From positions 62,001 through 126,000 of the forward strand of contig JADJJK010000007.1 of the NCBI GenBank assembly GCA_016706545.1: a DNA stretch of 64,000 nucleotides, written 5' to 3'. Below, in pieces: positions 46,485-61,221 of this stretch; the stretch's first letter is position 1, and the number at the start of each line of letters is the position of its first letter. Made by a program: the position numbers and the translations under genes. This DNA comes from Myxococcales bacterium. Its GTDB lineage: Bacteria; Myxococcota_A; Polyangia; Haliangiales; Haliangiaceae. The notes under the pieces are model-generated. The model was not told where the DNA came from. It saw nothing but the letters and a program-made list of their open reading frames with translations, and did no database searches.

Positions 46485-47333
46485 ATGCCCCTGACCCCCT
46501 CGTCGTTTTCGTACGCCGTGACCGGCAAGGTCGCCACCCTCACGCTGGACCGGCCGCAGCGGCTCAACGCGCTCACGTTCGAGGTGTATCGCGAGCTAGC
46601 CGAGACCTTCGAGCGCCTCGCGGACGAGGACGAGGTGCGCGCCGTGGTCATCACCGGTCGCGGCCGAGGGTTCTGCTCGGGCGGCGATCAGGACGACATC
46701 ATCAAGCACCTGCTGGGCCGCGACACGCCAGCGCTCCTGGCCTTCACGCGGGCCACCGGGCGGCTCATCGCCGCCATGCGGCGGTGTCGGCTGCCGATCG
46801 TCGCGGCGATCAACGGCATCGCGGTGGGGGCGGGCGCGGTGATCGCGTGCGCCGCGGATCTGCGCATCGCCTCGGCCGCGGCGAGCTTTGGCTTCATCTT
46901 CCCCAAGGTGGGGCTGTGCGGCGCGGACATGGGCATCACGTACCTGCTGCCGCGCCTGGTCGGGCTTGGCCATGCCAGCGAGCTGCTGTTCTTTGGCGAT
47001 CGGGTGAACGCGGAGACCGCCTTGCGCATCGGCCTGGTCAATCGGGTGGTCGAGACGCCGGAGGCGGCGGTGGCGATGGCGCAGGAGTGGGCCGCGCGGC
47101 TCGCCAGCGGGCCGGCGTTCGCGCACGCCATGACCAAGCAGATGATCGAGAGCGAGCACACGATGGGCCTGGCCGAGGCCATCGAGGCGGAGGCGCAAGC
47201 CCAGGCGCTGTGCATGCAGCACCCTGACTTTGGCATCGCGCACGAGGCGTTCAAGGCCGGCCAGCCGCCGCGGTTCTCCGGCGCGCCCGACGCGGGCGCG
47301 GACAAACCCCAAGCGCCTGGCGGCGAGCGCTAG
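46485..47333 (+). CDS. Enoyl-CoA hydratase/isomerase family protein
   Basis: Crotonase fold of 282 residues. It has the oxyanion motifs RGRGFCSGGDQDDI and INGIAVGAGAVIACAADLRIAS, then FGFIFPKVGLCGADMGITYLLPRLVG. The second acid position carries Asp (GADMG) rather than the normal hydratase Glu, so it may be an isomerase or a ring-opening hydrolase type. The C-terminal 20 residues are a disordered extension. It follows the RidA-like gene after 35 bases and is followed by the acyl-CoA dehydrogenase. Confidence 0.88.
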   Translation: MPLTPSSFSYAVTGKVATLTLDRPQRLNALTFEVYRELAETFERLADEDEVRAVVITGRGRGFCSGGDQDDIIKHLLGRDTPALLAFTRATGRLIAAMRRCRLPIVAAINGIAVGAGAVIACAADLRIASAAASFGFIFPKVGLCGADMGITYLLPRLVGLGHASELLFFGDRVNAETALRIGLVNRVVETPEAAVAMAQEWAARLASGPAFAHAMTKQMIESEHTMGLAEAIEAEAQAQALCMQHPDFGIAHEAFKAGQPPRFSGAPDAGADKPQAPGGER

Positions 47334-47337
47334 CGCC

Positions 47338-48552
<1,215 letters not shown>

Positions 48553-48553
48553 C

Positions 48554-48575
48554 GGCGGCGAGGGTCGTCGCCGCC
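48554..48575 (+). terminator. Hairpin between acyl-CoA dehydrogenase and CoA ligase genes
   Basis: GGCGGCGA at 48554-48561 pairs perfectly with TCGCCGCC at 48568-48575 around a six-base loop, directly after the stop codon. A TATCGT box follows at 48592-48597. The hairpin may limit read-through into the ligase gene, or be a processing site. Confidence 0.4.
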
Positions 48576-48623
48576 ACCTCCCTCACCGTTGTATCGTCAA
48601 CGGACCACCTGCCAGGAACTCCC

Positions 48624-50408
48624 GTGCCCCACTCTCTGCCGCCCACCTCCGCTTCGGCTTCCGCTTCGGCCACCTTGGCGGTCTCCCACGAGTCCGCGCA
48701 ACCCGGGAGCGCGGCGGCGTCGGCGCGGTTCCCCGACGAGTTCAACCTCGCCAGCTACTTCCTGTTCGACCGGCTAAGCGAGGGCAAGGGCGACAAGGTC
48801 GCGCTCTTGTACGGCCCGCGCAGCTACTGCTACCGGGAGATCGCCGAGCGCGCGCGCTCGCTGGCGCGGCTCATGGTGGCGCAAGGGCTCTCTCCAGAGG
48901 AGCGGGTGTCCATCGTGCTTCCGGACGTGCCCCCGTTTGCCTGGGCGCTGTTTGCCACCCTGGCCGCCGGCGGCATCCTCACCATGGGCAACCCTGCGGC
49001 CCCCGCCGAGGACCTCGCGTACATGCTGTCGTACGTCAAGGCCCGGGTGCTGGTGACCACGCCCTCGGTGGCCGCCGCCATCCTCCGGGCCTGCGAGGAG
49101 CTGGGCGTCACGTTGCCGCAGCTTCGCACCGTGCTGCTGTGTCCGGACGTCAGCACCGAGGAAGATCCGGAGGCGCCGCTGCCTGGGTTGCCCGGCATGC
49201 CGCACGGGGTGAACGCGCTCGCGCTCACCGACGCGATCTTCGCTGGCGGCACGCTGGAGACGCCGCTGCCGCGGATCCACCGGGACGACCCGGCGATCTG
49301 GCTTTTCACCTCCGGCTCCACCGGGCGGCCCAAGGCCGCGATGCACACGCATCGCGACTTCGCCTTCAACACCGAGGTGTACGCCAAGCGGACGGTGGGG
49401 TATCGCGCCAGCGATGTCACCGTCAGCGTGCCGCGGCTGTTCTTTGGCTACGCCACCGGGACCAACCTGTGGTTCCCGTTCGCGGTGGGCGCGACCGTCG
49501 GCCTGTTCTCCGAGCGACCCACGGCCGAGTCGGTGGCGGCGGCGATCGCGCGCTACCAGCCCACGGTGGTGACCAACGTGCCGACCATGCTCGGCAAGCT
49601 GCTCGACTTCGACGACGAGCGGCGAGCCGCCGGCGCCCCCGGGCTCGATCTGTCGTCGGTGCGCTTCCACCTGTCGGCCGGCGAGGCGCTGCCGCCGGCG
49701 CTCCTGGAGCGCTTCGTCGCGCGCTTCGGTGGCGAGGTCTACGACGGCATCGGCTCGGCGGAGATGTTTCACATCTACTGCTCCAATCGCCCAGGCGACG
49801 TCAAGCCGGGCTCGCTGGGCAAGGTCGTGGAGGGCTACCAGCTCAAGATCTTGCCGGAGGAGGCCACCTGCCCTGGAGGGCCAGAGGTGGCCGCGGGCGA
49901 GATCGGGGTCCTTTGGGTCAAGGGCGACAGCGTCTCCTATGGGTACTATCAGGATCGCGACAAGAGCTGGCGCACCTTCCACGGTCACTGGTGCCGCACG
50001 GGCGATCTGTTCCGGATCGACGACGAAGGCTACCTGTGGTTCGCCGGGCGCGCCGATGACCTGTTCAAGGTCGGAGGCATCTTCGTGGCGCCGCTCGAGG
50101 TGGAGGAGTGCCTCCTGACGCACGAGGCGGTCAGCGGGGTCGCGGTCATCGCCGGTCAGGACGCCGGCCTGACCAAGCCCAAGGCGGTGGTGGTGGTGCG
50201 GCCAGACGCGCGGGCGCGGCTGATCAGCGCGGCCTCGCGCCAGGCGCTGGCGGACGAGCTCAAGGCCCACGTGCAGGCCCGGCTGTCCAAGCACAAGTAC
50301 CCGCGGTGGGTGGTGTTCGTGGACGAGCTGCCAAAGAACGATCGCGGCAAGGTGGACAAGCAAGAGCTGGCGCGACGCGAACGAGCCGGCGCCCTGGTGG
50401 AGGCGTGA
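48624..50408 (+). CDS. Benzoate-CoA-ligase-like AMP-dependent ligase
   Basis: Acyl-AMP-forming ligase of 594 residues. It has the P-loop TSGSTGRPKAAMHTH, GIGSAEMFHIY, the hinge region FAGRADDLFKVGGIFVAPLEVE and the C-terminal lysine motif PKNDRGKVDK. The sequence ARFPDEFNLASYFLFDR and the long middle section are typical of the benzoate/2-aminobenzoate-CoA ligase branch. It would activate an aromatic acid to the CoA ester used by the cluster. The start is a GTG, following AGGA. It ends one base before the creatininase gene start. Confidence 0.9.
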   Translation: MPHSLPPTSASASASATLAVSHESAQPGSAAASARFPDEFNLASYFLFDRLSEGKGDKVALLYGPRSYCYREIAERARSLARLMVAQGLSPEERVSIVLPDVPPFAWALFATLAAGGILTMGNPAAPAEDLAYMLSYVKARVLVTTPSVAAAILRACEELGVTLPQLRTVLLCPDVSTEEDPEAPLPGLPGMPHGVNALALTDAIFAGGTLETPLPRIHRDDPAIWLFTSGSTGRPKAAMHTHRDFAFNTEVYAKRTVGYRASDVTVSVPRLFFGYATGTNLWFPFAVGATVGLFSERPTAESVAAAIARYQPTVVTNVPTMLGKLLDFDDERRAAGAPGLDLSSVRFHLSAGEALPPALLERFVARFGGEVYDGIGSAEMFHIYCSNRPGDVKPGSLGKVVEGYQLKILPEEATCPGGPEVAAGEIGVLWVKGDSVSYGYYQDRDKSWRTFHGHWCRTGDLFRIDDEGYLWFAGRADDLFKVGGIFVAPLEVEECLLTHEAVSGVAVIAGQDAGLTKPKAVVVVRPDARARLISAASRQALADELKAHVQARLSKHKYPRWVVFVDELPKNDRGKVDKQELARRERAGALVEA

Positions 50409-50409
50409 G

Positions 50410-51236
50410 GTGACCGCGGCGGCCTGCCCGACGCGCGAGCGCGCTCACCTCCTGGCGGCGTACACCACGCGCGAGCTCGGTCCGCTGCTCGAGCAGGGCG
50501 CGGTGGCGTTGCTGCCGGTGGGCTCGGTGGAGCCGCACGGGCCGCACCTCCCGCTGGCCACGGACACGATCATCTCCGAAGCAGCGTGCGTCGCCGCGGT
50601 GCGCCTGCTCGCCGCGGCGACGCCCGCCGTGGTCGCGCTGCTGGCGCCGGCGGTGCCCTACGGCGTCACGGACTACGCCGCGGGCTTCGCGGGCGCGGTG
50701 TCCATCCCGGCCTCGGCGCTCACCGCGTACGTCGGCGCGGTGGTGGACGCCCTCCTGGCGGCTGGGTTTGTCCACGTGTGCGTGGTCAACAATCACCTGG
50801 AGCCCGCTCATGATGCCGCGCTTCGCTCGGTGCAGACCCCAGCGCGAGGCTGGCGGGTCAGCGTGGCTTGCCCGCTGACCCGGCGCTGGGCGCGGACGCT
50901 GTCGCAGGAGTTCCGGAGCGGCGCTTGCCACGCCGGTCAGTACGAGACGTCGATCGTGCTGGCGGCGGCGCCCGCGCTGGTCCACGACGTGGAGCGCGCC
51001 GCCTTGCCGGCGGTCCCGGTCAGCCTGTCGCAGGAGATCGCGGCGGGGAAGACGAGCTTCGCGGCGATGGGCCTGGCCCAGGCCTACGCGGGCGCCCCGG
51101 CGCAAGCCTCGGTGCAAGAGGGCGAGGTGCTGATCACGCGCCTGGCCGAGATGATCTGCGGCGAGGTCACGGAGGCGCTGGCCGAGGCGCTGGCGTCGGC
51201 CCTGGCGGCGGCGCCGCCGCCGGCGCCGGCGGCTAG
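50410..51236 (+). CDS. Creatininase-family amidohydrolase, C-terminus frameshifted
   Basis: The creatininase fold is shown by LLPVGSVEPHGPHLPLATDT (metal ligands Glu, His and Asp), followed by VVNNHLEPAHDAALR and ACHAGQYETS. These enzymes open cyclic amides with divalent metals. The gene follows the CoA ligase by one base. The frame runs on for over 300 codons across the convergent TPR gene, which is not credible. One added base in the GC run at 51207-51231 would end the protein at TAG 51234-51236, at 275 residues, the family's normal size. In the cluster it could hydrolyse an amide or ring intermediate. Confidence 0.75.
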
Positions 51237-52195
51237 CAGGCTCGACGGGAGAGCCGCCAGCGGGCGCACCGACCTTGGGGGCTCCCTTGTCATCGACCGC
51301 TGGGCCTTCCGTCAGCGGCTCGACGGGCTCGGTCAGGTCGCTGCCGAGCAGGTCGCGGCCCCCGCTGGCGATCACCGCCAGGTCAAAGCCGGGCGGCGGC
51401 CGGTCGCCGAGCAGCACGTACATCGTCGGCGGCAGGCCAGGGCGTTCGCGCTTCCACTCCGCCTCGAAGCGCTTACGCTCCCCCAAAAGCTCGGCCGCGA
51501 TCTCCGCGGAGTCTTGCTGTTCCAGCGTGGCCAGGCGGTCCAGCATGCGCTGCCGCGCCTTGTCATCGCGAGTGATGAGGAGCATCTCGCGCAGGCCGGC
51601 CACCGCGGCCTCGCGCTGCCCCAGCTTGGTGCGCAGATGCGCGGCGTAGACCGCCGCGTCCGCCGAGGCGCCAGGCTTGCGGATGGCGCGCTCGATGAGC
51701 AGCGTGCCGCGCTCGTTCCACAGCCGGCGCTGGGCGGGGTCGTCGCTGGAGAGCTCGAGCGTGTAGAGCTGGCCGGCCAGGTACGGGATCTTCCAGTCGT
51801 CCGGCAGCTCCTTGCTGCCTCGCTCGAGCAGCGCGATGGCCCGCAACGTCGAGGCTTGCCCGGCGCCGTGGTCCGCCATGGTGATGGCGCGCGCGCCGTA
51901 CTCGTACATGCGCTGGTAGCGCGGATCGAGGGCGATGATGGCCTCGGCCAGATCCGCGGAGGCCGAGGCCTCGTCGGTGAGCCCGCCAAAAGTAGCCTCG
52001 GAGGCGGAGCGCCAGCGCGTCGGCCATCGCCTCGCGATATCCAAGCGCCACAAACGGCGCGGCGGCCGCGCTCGGGGCATACGGGCGGTCGAGGTCCAAG
52101 GCCTCGCCGCGCTCACCGCGCGCGTACGCCTCCACCCAGCGCGCCGCGGCCAGGGCGAACACGGTGAGCGCGAAGAAGCGCAAGGACCGCGACAT
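51167..52195 (-). CDS. TPR-type membrane protein of unknown function, two frameshifts
   Basis: The start MSRSLRFFALTVFALAAARWVEAY is a signal anchor. The frame changes at the AAAA run 51988-51992 (TTTT on the coding strand). Removing one base gives LRGYFGGLTDEASASADLAE. Helical TPR-like repeats follow (AIIALDPRYQRMYEYGARAITMADHG; AIALLERGSKELPDDWKIPYLAGQLY), then a Pro/Asp-rich tail. The C-terminus runs into Arg-rich nonsense. The single missing base proposed at 51207-51231 would end it at TGA 51167-51169, giving about 342 residues in total. It faces the creatininase gene. Confidence 0.6.
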
Positions 52196-52260
52196 GGAAC
52201 CCTGAGCATAGCGCCGTCGCGGCTGGCCGGGCGCGCGGCGGAAACGAAAAGCGAAGGCGA

Positions 52261-52382
52261 GCGCTCGAGCGCCACGCTCGCGCCGTCGCGCTCGAGCGCC
52301 ACGCTCGCGCCGTCGCGCTCGAGCTTCGATCCTGGCTCGGTCCAGGCTCGGGCCAGGCTCAGTCCAGGCTCGGGCCAGGCTT
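52261..52382 (-). repeat. Two tandem repeats downstream of the first pilin gene
   Basis: A 27-base unit (gcgctcgagcgccacgctcg plus seven bases) occurs 2.4 times at 52261-52324. A 22-base unit (tccaggctcgggccaggctc plus two bases) occurs about twice at 52341-52382, covering the pilin stop codon at 52359. These could be a variable-number locus or hairpin-forming repeats. Confidence 0.6.
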
Positions 52383-52877
52383 GGTCAGCGTGGACGTCGG
52401 ATTGCCGTTGAACACGGAGCCCACCAGCGTGAACGCGATCGCGTCGGTGTCGCAGTCGAGGTCGCCCACCGCCCACGCCGTGTACGCATTGCCGCTGGCG
52501 TCGCCCGCGTACTCGTACTGGAAGAAGAAGGGCTCATCGATCTGAAAGCCCAGCGCCTCCCATCCCCCCACCGCCCAATCGGCGGGATCCGCGGCACAGC
52601 GCTTCTTGCCGTCGCTGTTCTGGCTGCAGCAATCCGTGGCCGGCGTGAGCACAGCGCTCTGCACCGGGTAGGATGCGTCGATGTTGTAGGACGCCTTGGC
52701 GTTGAGCTTGATCTTGGCGAGCTGCAGCTCCGCCTCGGAGCGCTTGGCTCGCTTGACGTAGTCCATGAACGCCGGCACCGCGATGGAGGCCAGCACGCCG
52801 ATGATCGCCACGACGATCATGAGCTCGATGAGCGTGAACCCGCGCGTTGCCCTGGTTGCTCTGGAGACGGTTCGCAT
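52359..52877 (-). CDS. Type IV pilin-like protein
   Basis: Class III signal and helix: RGFTLIELMIVVAIIGVLAS with Glu at +5, cleaved by prepilin peptidase after Gly. The helix continues AVPAFMDYVKRAKRSEAELQ, the usual PilA pattern. The C-terminal globular part has a paired-Cys motif (TDCCSQNSDGKKRCAADPADW) and ends SVFNGNPTSTLTKPGPSLD. 172 residues. It is a close paralogue of the next pilin, 124 bases upstream, with which it may be co-transcribed. No ribosome binding site is seen before the ATG. Confidence 0.9.
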   Translation of the reverse strand: MRTVSRATRATRGFTLIELMIVVAIIGVLASIAVPAFMDYVKRAKRSEAELQLAKIKLNAKASYNIDASYPVQSAVLTPATDCCSQNSDGKKRCAADPADWAVGGWEALGFQIDEPFFFQYEYAGDASGNAYTAWAVGDLDCDTDAIAFTLVGSVFNGNPTSTLTKPGPSLD

Positions 52878-53001
52878 GGCTGCCGATCTGTCGCACCCGA
52901 AAAAGCCGAAGGGGACGAAGCGAGGGTCCTCTTGTGGACCTCTGCATCATCCCCTGAAAAGTCGCGCATGCAAAGCGCGATTGCTGGTCAGGCTCGACCG
53001 A

Positions 53002-53520
53002 CTAGTCAGTGTTCGGCGCCGGCTTGGTGAGCGCCGAGGACGGGTTGCCGTTGGTCACGGCGCCCGCGAGCGCATACGTGATCGTGGTGCCGTCGCAGTC
53101 GAGGTCGCCTACCGCAGCCGCGGTGTAGCTGTCACCAGCGGCCACGCCGGTGTACTGGTACTGGAAGTAGTGGGCCTCGTCGAGCTGGAAGTCCAGCGCC
53201 TGCCAGGCGGCCACTGCCCAGTTCGCGGCGGCCACCGCGCACTTCTTCTTGCCACCGTCGTTCTGGGTGCAGCAGTCAGCGGCCGGGGTGAGCGCGGGCG
53301 TCACCGACGGGTACGCCGAGTTCTCCACGTACGCCGTCTTGGCGTTGATCTTGATCTTGTCGAGCTGCAGCTCGGCCTCGGTGGCCTTGCCCTTCTTCAT
53401 GTAGTCCATGAAGGCGGGGATGGCGACCGCGGCGAGGATGCCGATGATGGCGACCACGATCATGAGCTCGATGAGGGTGAAGCCCCCCTGCTTGGAACGG
53501 CGTGCCAGAATGCGCTTCAT
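53002..53520 (-). CDS. Type IV pilin-like protein with a sigma-54 promoter (probable major pilin)
   Basis: 172 residues. Prepilin motif GGFTLIELMIVVAIIGILAA, then AIPAFMDYMKKGKATEAELQ, and the same Cys pattern (ADCCTQNDGGKKKCAVAAANW) as its paralogue. AGGAG lies nine bases before the ATG, in contrast to the leaderless neighbours. A sigma-54 element is at 53612-53628. This fits PilR-dependent pilA control known in Myxococcus, and a PilR-like gene lies 1.3 kb upstream. Length is close to that of PilA proteins. Confidence 0.9.
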   Translation of the reverse strand: MKRILARRSKQGGFTLIELMIVVAIIGILAAVAIPAFMDYMKKGKATEAELQLDKIKINAKTAYVENSAYPSVTPALTPAADCCTQNDGGKKKCAVAAANWAVAAWQALDFQLDEAHYFQYQYTGVAAGDSYTAAAVGDLDCDGTTITYALAGAVTNGNPSSALTKPAPNTD

Positions 53521-53994
53521 TGAAATAGACTCCTGCGAGAATGGGGTGCCTGGTGGCGAGTTGACCGGCACGAAAGAGGAAGGGAAGAACCCGCCCGATG
53601 AAGAGTCTATAAGCACCATCTGTGCCATCGAAGCGCGATGCTAAGGCATGGAAAGCTCTTGAGGGGGCAGGAGGCAGCGCGCGAGAGCGCCGAAAAATGT
53701 CACTTTCGTGGCCGTATTCCGGCTCACGAGCCGCGAAAGGTCGGTGCGCCAATGGTGGCCTCCTTGCACACATCGTCGCTGCAAGGCGCGACTCGCTCGA
53801 CGCTTGCCATCGCGATGGAGACCCGATGGAAGCCGGATGGAAGCCGGATGGCCTCGCGATCTGGCACGACGAGCCAGCACCGCCGGACCGCTGCGAGCAA
53901 GTCCGCGGCGGCTGCTGCTTCAGCGGCACCGCTCGACAGATCGGCGCGGCCAGGTCGTCCGCAGCAAGCACCAAGCGCTGTTTGCGCGCGCTCG
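53521..53994. other. 474-bp region upstream of the pilin gene
   Basis: It holds the sigma-54 promoter of the pilin gene at 53612-53628. The rest has a small direct repeat (gatggaagccg at about 53824-53842) and no gene that I can support. Confidence 0.5.
53612..53628 (-). promoter_or_regulatory. Sigma-54 promoter of the pilin gene
   Basis: On the minus strand the sequence reads TGGCACAGATGGTGCT. GG and GC lie ten bases apart, as required, and TGGCAC is a perfect -24 element. The -12 element GTGC differs from TTGC by one base. It lies about 92 bases upstream of the pilin ATG. Confidence 0.65.
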
Positions 53995-54525
53995 CTACTT
54001 CCCAGGGTTCTGCTTGCGGATCGCCGTGTTCACGCTGTCGGTGAAGTAGTAGCCGTCCGTGCCGGAGTCGCCGTCCATGTTGCACCAGGCGAGGATGTAG
54101 TACCAGTCGGTCAACGGCGCGGTGTATCCAAAGGCCGTACCCTTGGCGCCGATGTTGCTGTCATCATCCCCGTCGCCGCGGATGACTCCGTAGCTGCAGC
54201 GCGCGGTGCCGCGTCCTCGGTAGCGCAGGTTCTGCCAGGCCGCGGGCAGCCCACCCAGGAGATCTCTCTCCTGAACGGCGGGCGTTGCCGGGTAGAGCTG
54301 GGACTCATCGTTGGTGGTGCCCAGATAGGCGCCGTTCTCGAACTTGTACTGCTCCTGCCGAATGCGCAGCTCGGCAAAGATCTCCATGACCTCCGTGTCG
54401 CTCTTCGTGCGCGAGGTCTGGCTGACGAAGTTCGGGATCGCGATCGCGGCGAGCACGGCGATCAACGCCACCACCATCATGACTTCGATGAGCGTGAACC
54501 CTCGGTCTGATCGTACGTGGCCCAT
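53995..54525 (-). CDS. Type IV pilin-like (minor pilin or pseudopilin) protein
   Basis: 176 residues. Prepilin motif RGFTLIEVMMVVALIAVLAA with Glu5, then AIPNFVSQTSRTKSDTEVME. The C-terminal part (EQYKFENGAYLGTTNDESQLY; LTDWYYILAWCNMDGDSG) differs from the two PilA-like proteins, so this is a minor pilin or pseudopilin. It lies between the pilin pair and the PilR-like gene, on the same strand. TAGTAC lies six bases before the ATG. Confidence 0.85.
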   Translation of the reverse strand: MGHVRSDRGFTLIEVMMVVALIAVLAAIAIPNFVSQTSRTKSDTEVMEIFAELRIRQEQYKFENGAYLGTTNDESQLYPATPAVQERDLLGGLPAAWQNLRYRGRGTARCSYGVIRGDGDDDSNIGAKGTAFGYTAPLTDWYYILAWCNMDGDSGTDGYYFTDSVNTAIRKQNPGK

Positions 54526-54675
54526 TCACTCGTACTACAGCACAGCTTCCGGCGCGCGGGAACTGGCAATCGCGAAGGAACCTCGCCGGACTCAGGTCCT
54601 GTCCGAGATGCGCAGCTTTGACGACAGCGCTCTTCTCAAGCTTCGCTTGATCTCGGCAGGAGATCTCGCAGCGCG

Positions 54676-54810
54676 GGCCTCGCGACGCCTCGTTGCGCCT
54701 CGCGACGCCCGCAATACGCTGTCATGCCGCGCGACGTCTCGCGATGCCTCGCGATGCCCGCGATGCGCCGTCATGCCTAGCGATGCGTCGCGATGCGTCG
54801 CTACGCCTCG

Positions 54811-54828
<18 letters not shown>
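54676..54828 (-). repeat. Degenerate repeats between the PilR-like and pilin genes
   Basis: Many short copies of a 7-9-base unit (variants of tcgcgatgcc and gcgatgcgtc) span the gap and the 3' end of the PilR-like gene. No open frame explains them. They could fold into hairpins or mark slippage. Confidence 0.55.
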
Positions 54829-56247
<1,419 letters not shown>

Positions 56248-56290
56248 GTCTCGTAAATAGCACGCGGCGGGGCAGGCTCGGGGCAGGAAG

Positions 56291-57007
56291 TCACCGCCGT
56301 TGCGCGCACACCACCAGGAATCCTCCTAGATCCCTGGCGCCAGGCAGGTCGGCGAGCGCGTGCTCGAGCGCGCGCACCGCTGGGCCAAGCACCGGCACGC
56401 GGTGGACCATCGCAGCCGGAGTCAGGATGCGGATCCCTCGGGTGGCTCGCCAGGTCAGCTCCGGGGGCAGGGCGCGACGGATCTCGGCGTGGCTGTCGTA
56501 CCGGGTGTACACCGCGCGGTCATTGGTGGTCGGCGCCACCGCGCGCGCGGGCCCCACCGCCTTGAGCAGCCGCCGCAGCGAGCGGGCGTTGTAGAACTCC
56601 GCCAGGACCCAGCCGCCTGGGCGCACCACCCTGGCCATCTCGGCGAGCGCGGCGGCGACGTCTGCGACGTGCGCCAGGACCTTGAACGAGTAGACCAGGT
56701 CCTGCGAGGCGGTGGCCACCGGCAGCCGGGTGGCAGCGCCAAGGGCCACCGGCAGGCCGCGCGCCCGGGCCTTCGCCAGCATGCCAGGTGACAGATCCAC
56801 GCCGAGCGCGGCGCGCGCGATCTTGACGGTGCGCTCCAGCAAGAGGCCGGTGCCGCAGCCCACCTCGAGCACGCGACCGCCACGGCCGTAGCGCTCGATC
56901 AGCTCGAACTCGAAGTCGTCGAGCATGCGGTGATATGGACGCTCTCGCTCGCGCTCGTACCAGCCCGCGAACTCATCGTAGTACGTGCGAGGATCCAGGC
57001 GAGTCAT
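56291..57007 (-). CDS. Class I SAM-dependent methyltransferase
   Basis: 238 residues. The SAM motif I VLEVGCGTGLLLERT is followed by GVDLSPGMLAKARARGLPV, the UbiE/Methyltransf_11-type motif, and LPVATASQDLVYSFKVLAHV. The N-terminus DPRTYYDEFAGWYERERERP is typical of the family. The substrate cannot be told. It is next to the PilR-like gene on the same strand but has no motif linking it to pili. Confidence 0.85.
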   Translation of the reverse strand: MTRLDPRTYYDEFAGWYERERERPYHRMLDDFEFELIERYGRGGRVLEVGCGTGLLLERTVKIARAALGVDLSPGMLAKARARGLPVALGAATRLPVATASQDLVYSFKVLAHVADVAAALAEMARVVRPGGWVLAEFYNARSLRRLLKAVGPARAVAPTTNDRAVYTRYDSHAEIRRALPPELTWRATRGIRILTPAAMVHRVPVLGPAVRALEHALADLPGARDLGGFLVVCAQRR

Positions 57008-57131
57008 GGCAGGGGAGGGCCGCGCCAGCGATGCGCCAGCGATGCGCCAGCGCCAGCGCCGCGCTGGAGTGGCGCGCCGCGCTGGAGTGCCGCGCGACGC
57101 GCGCCAGGCGGCTTGCCGCCGAGCGCGAGGG

Positions 57132-58151
<1,020 letters not shown>

Positions 58152-58235
58152 TGCGGCTCCTTGGAGAAACCCCGGTTCACGGGTGCAGACAACGTAGCAC
58201 ACTGCGCGCGTGGAGCAGGTGCGAAGCGTCCACTT

Positions 58236-58258
58236 GGGAGCGCCGTCCTGGCGCTCCC
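58236..58258 (-). terminator. Hairpin downstream of argS
   Basis: gggagcgcc at 58236-58244 pairs perfectly with ggcgctccc at 58250-58258 around a five-base loop, 17 bases beyond the argS stop. No T-tract is present. It lies between argS and the SPFH gene. Confidence 0.5.
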
Positions 58259-58274
58259 TCGCCCGGGGGAACCC

Positions 58275-60008
<1,734 letters not shown>

Positions 60009-60141
60009 GGGGCCCCATAGTGCCGATTCATCCGCCGTGTGGCCAGCCGGTTGCGGAACAACCCGGAAAACACGCCTTGGCCTGCCGAAATCCCCTCTTC
60101 CATAAACGCAGGCAAAAGGCGCTTGGTTTTGGGCAGTTGAA

Positions 60142-60171
60142 TTGACCGTCGCGAATTGGCCGTGGTACCAC
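60142..60171 (+). promoter_or_regulatory. Candidate promoter of the response regulator
   Basis: TTGACC at 60142-60147, an 18-base spacer, then TACCAC at 60166-60171. The ATG at 60233 follows AAAAGGA at about 60217, so this gene uses a leader with a ribosome binding site. Confidence 0.45.
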
Positions 60172-60232
60172 AAGGCGAGTCGTCCCAAGGAGCGCCGGAC
60201 GCGGTGACGACTCGGCCCAAAAGGATCACGCG

Positions 60233-61215
60233 ATGAGCAAGATCGTTCTCCATGTCGACGACAGCGTCACGATGCAGATGGTCGCCGACATCACGTTTCG
60301 CGGCACCGAATACACGTGCGTAGCGGCCCGCTCGGTCGACGAAGCGCTGGACAAGGCCCGGTCGCAGCGGCCCGCTCTGGTGCTCGCGGACGCACAGATG
60401 CCCGGAAAGACCGGCTATGATCTGTGCCTCGCGATCAAGTCGGATCCGAAGCTCGCGGACGTGCCCGTCGTGATCATGTGCGGCAACGCCCAGCCCTTCG
60501 ACGGGGCTAAGGGCGGCCAGGTCGGCGCCGATGCCACCCTGCCCAAGCCCTGGGATTCTCAGGTGATGCTTGAGAAGGTCGGCGAGCTGATCGAGAAGGC
60601 ATCTCAAGGCGTGGCCAAGCCAGGCGCGCCTGCGCCGGCGGCTGCCCCTGTGGCAACGGCCGCGGTCGCGCCCACCGCGGTCGCCGCCGCTGCTGCCGCG
60701 GCCTCCAAAGGGGTCCCGCAGCCTCCGCGGTCCGCCACGATCATGGGCATGCCCACCATCAAGATGCCGGCCGGCACTGCGCCCACGGTGTCGGTGACCT
60801 CCGCGACTCCTCCGGCGGCCGTCGCCCCGGCGGTGGCCGCGACGCCACGTGCGCCGGCCGCTGCGGCGCCCGCCGCGCGCCCGGCGGCACCGGCAGCAGC
60901 GCCGGCTCCGGTCGCGCTGCGCCCCCTGCTGCTGCGCCTGCGTCATTCGCGGCGAGCGGCGCAGCTCCGGCGCGCCCCCCCATGGTGGCTGGCTCCTCCA
61001 CCAAGCGCTCTGCGCTGGTCGAGCGCACGCTCGCCAAGATGGCAGCCCGCCTGGCCGAGGCCACTGGGCTGGAGGCCGGCTCGCCGGAGCTCCTGGCCTT
61101 GCTCAAGCTCTCTACAGAGGTCGTTGAGCGCGTGGTCTGGGAGGTCGTGCCCGAGCTCGCCGAGCAGATCATTCGCGAGAACCTCGAGCAGCTCGCCGCT
61201 GCTCGCCGCAACTAA
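60233..61215 (+). CDS. Response regulator with a long Ala/Pro linker, interrupted by a frameshift
   Basis: The receiver domain (SKIVLHVDDSVTMQMVADIT; phospho-Asp53 in LVLADAQMPGKTG; Lys in LPKPW) is followed by an Ala/Pro/Thr linker. The C-terminal helical segment is STEVVERVVWEVVPELAEQI, a tail typical of myxobacterial response regulators. The frame changes at 60911-60920, where the first frame ends in APAPVALRPL and the second reads AAPPAAAPASFAASG. One base appears to be missing. The joined protein is 327 residues. Output is unknown. Confidence 0.75.
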
Positions 61216-61221
61216 GCAGGG

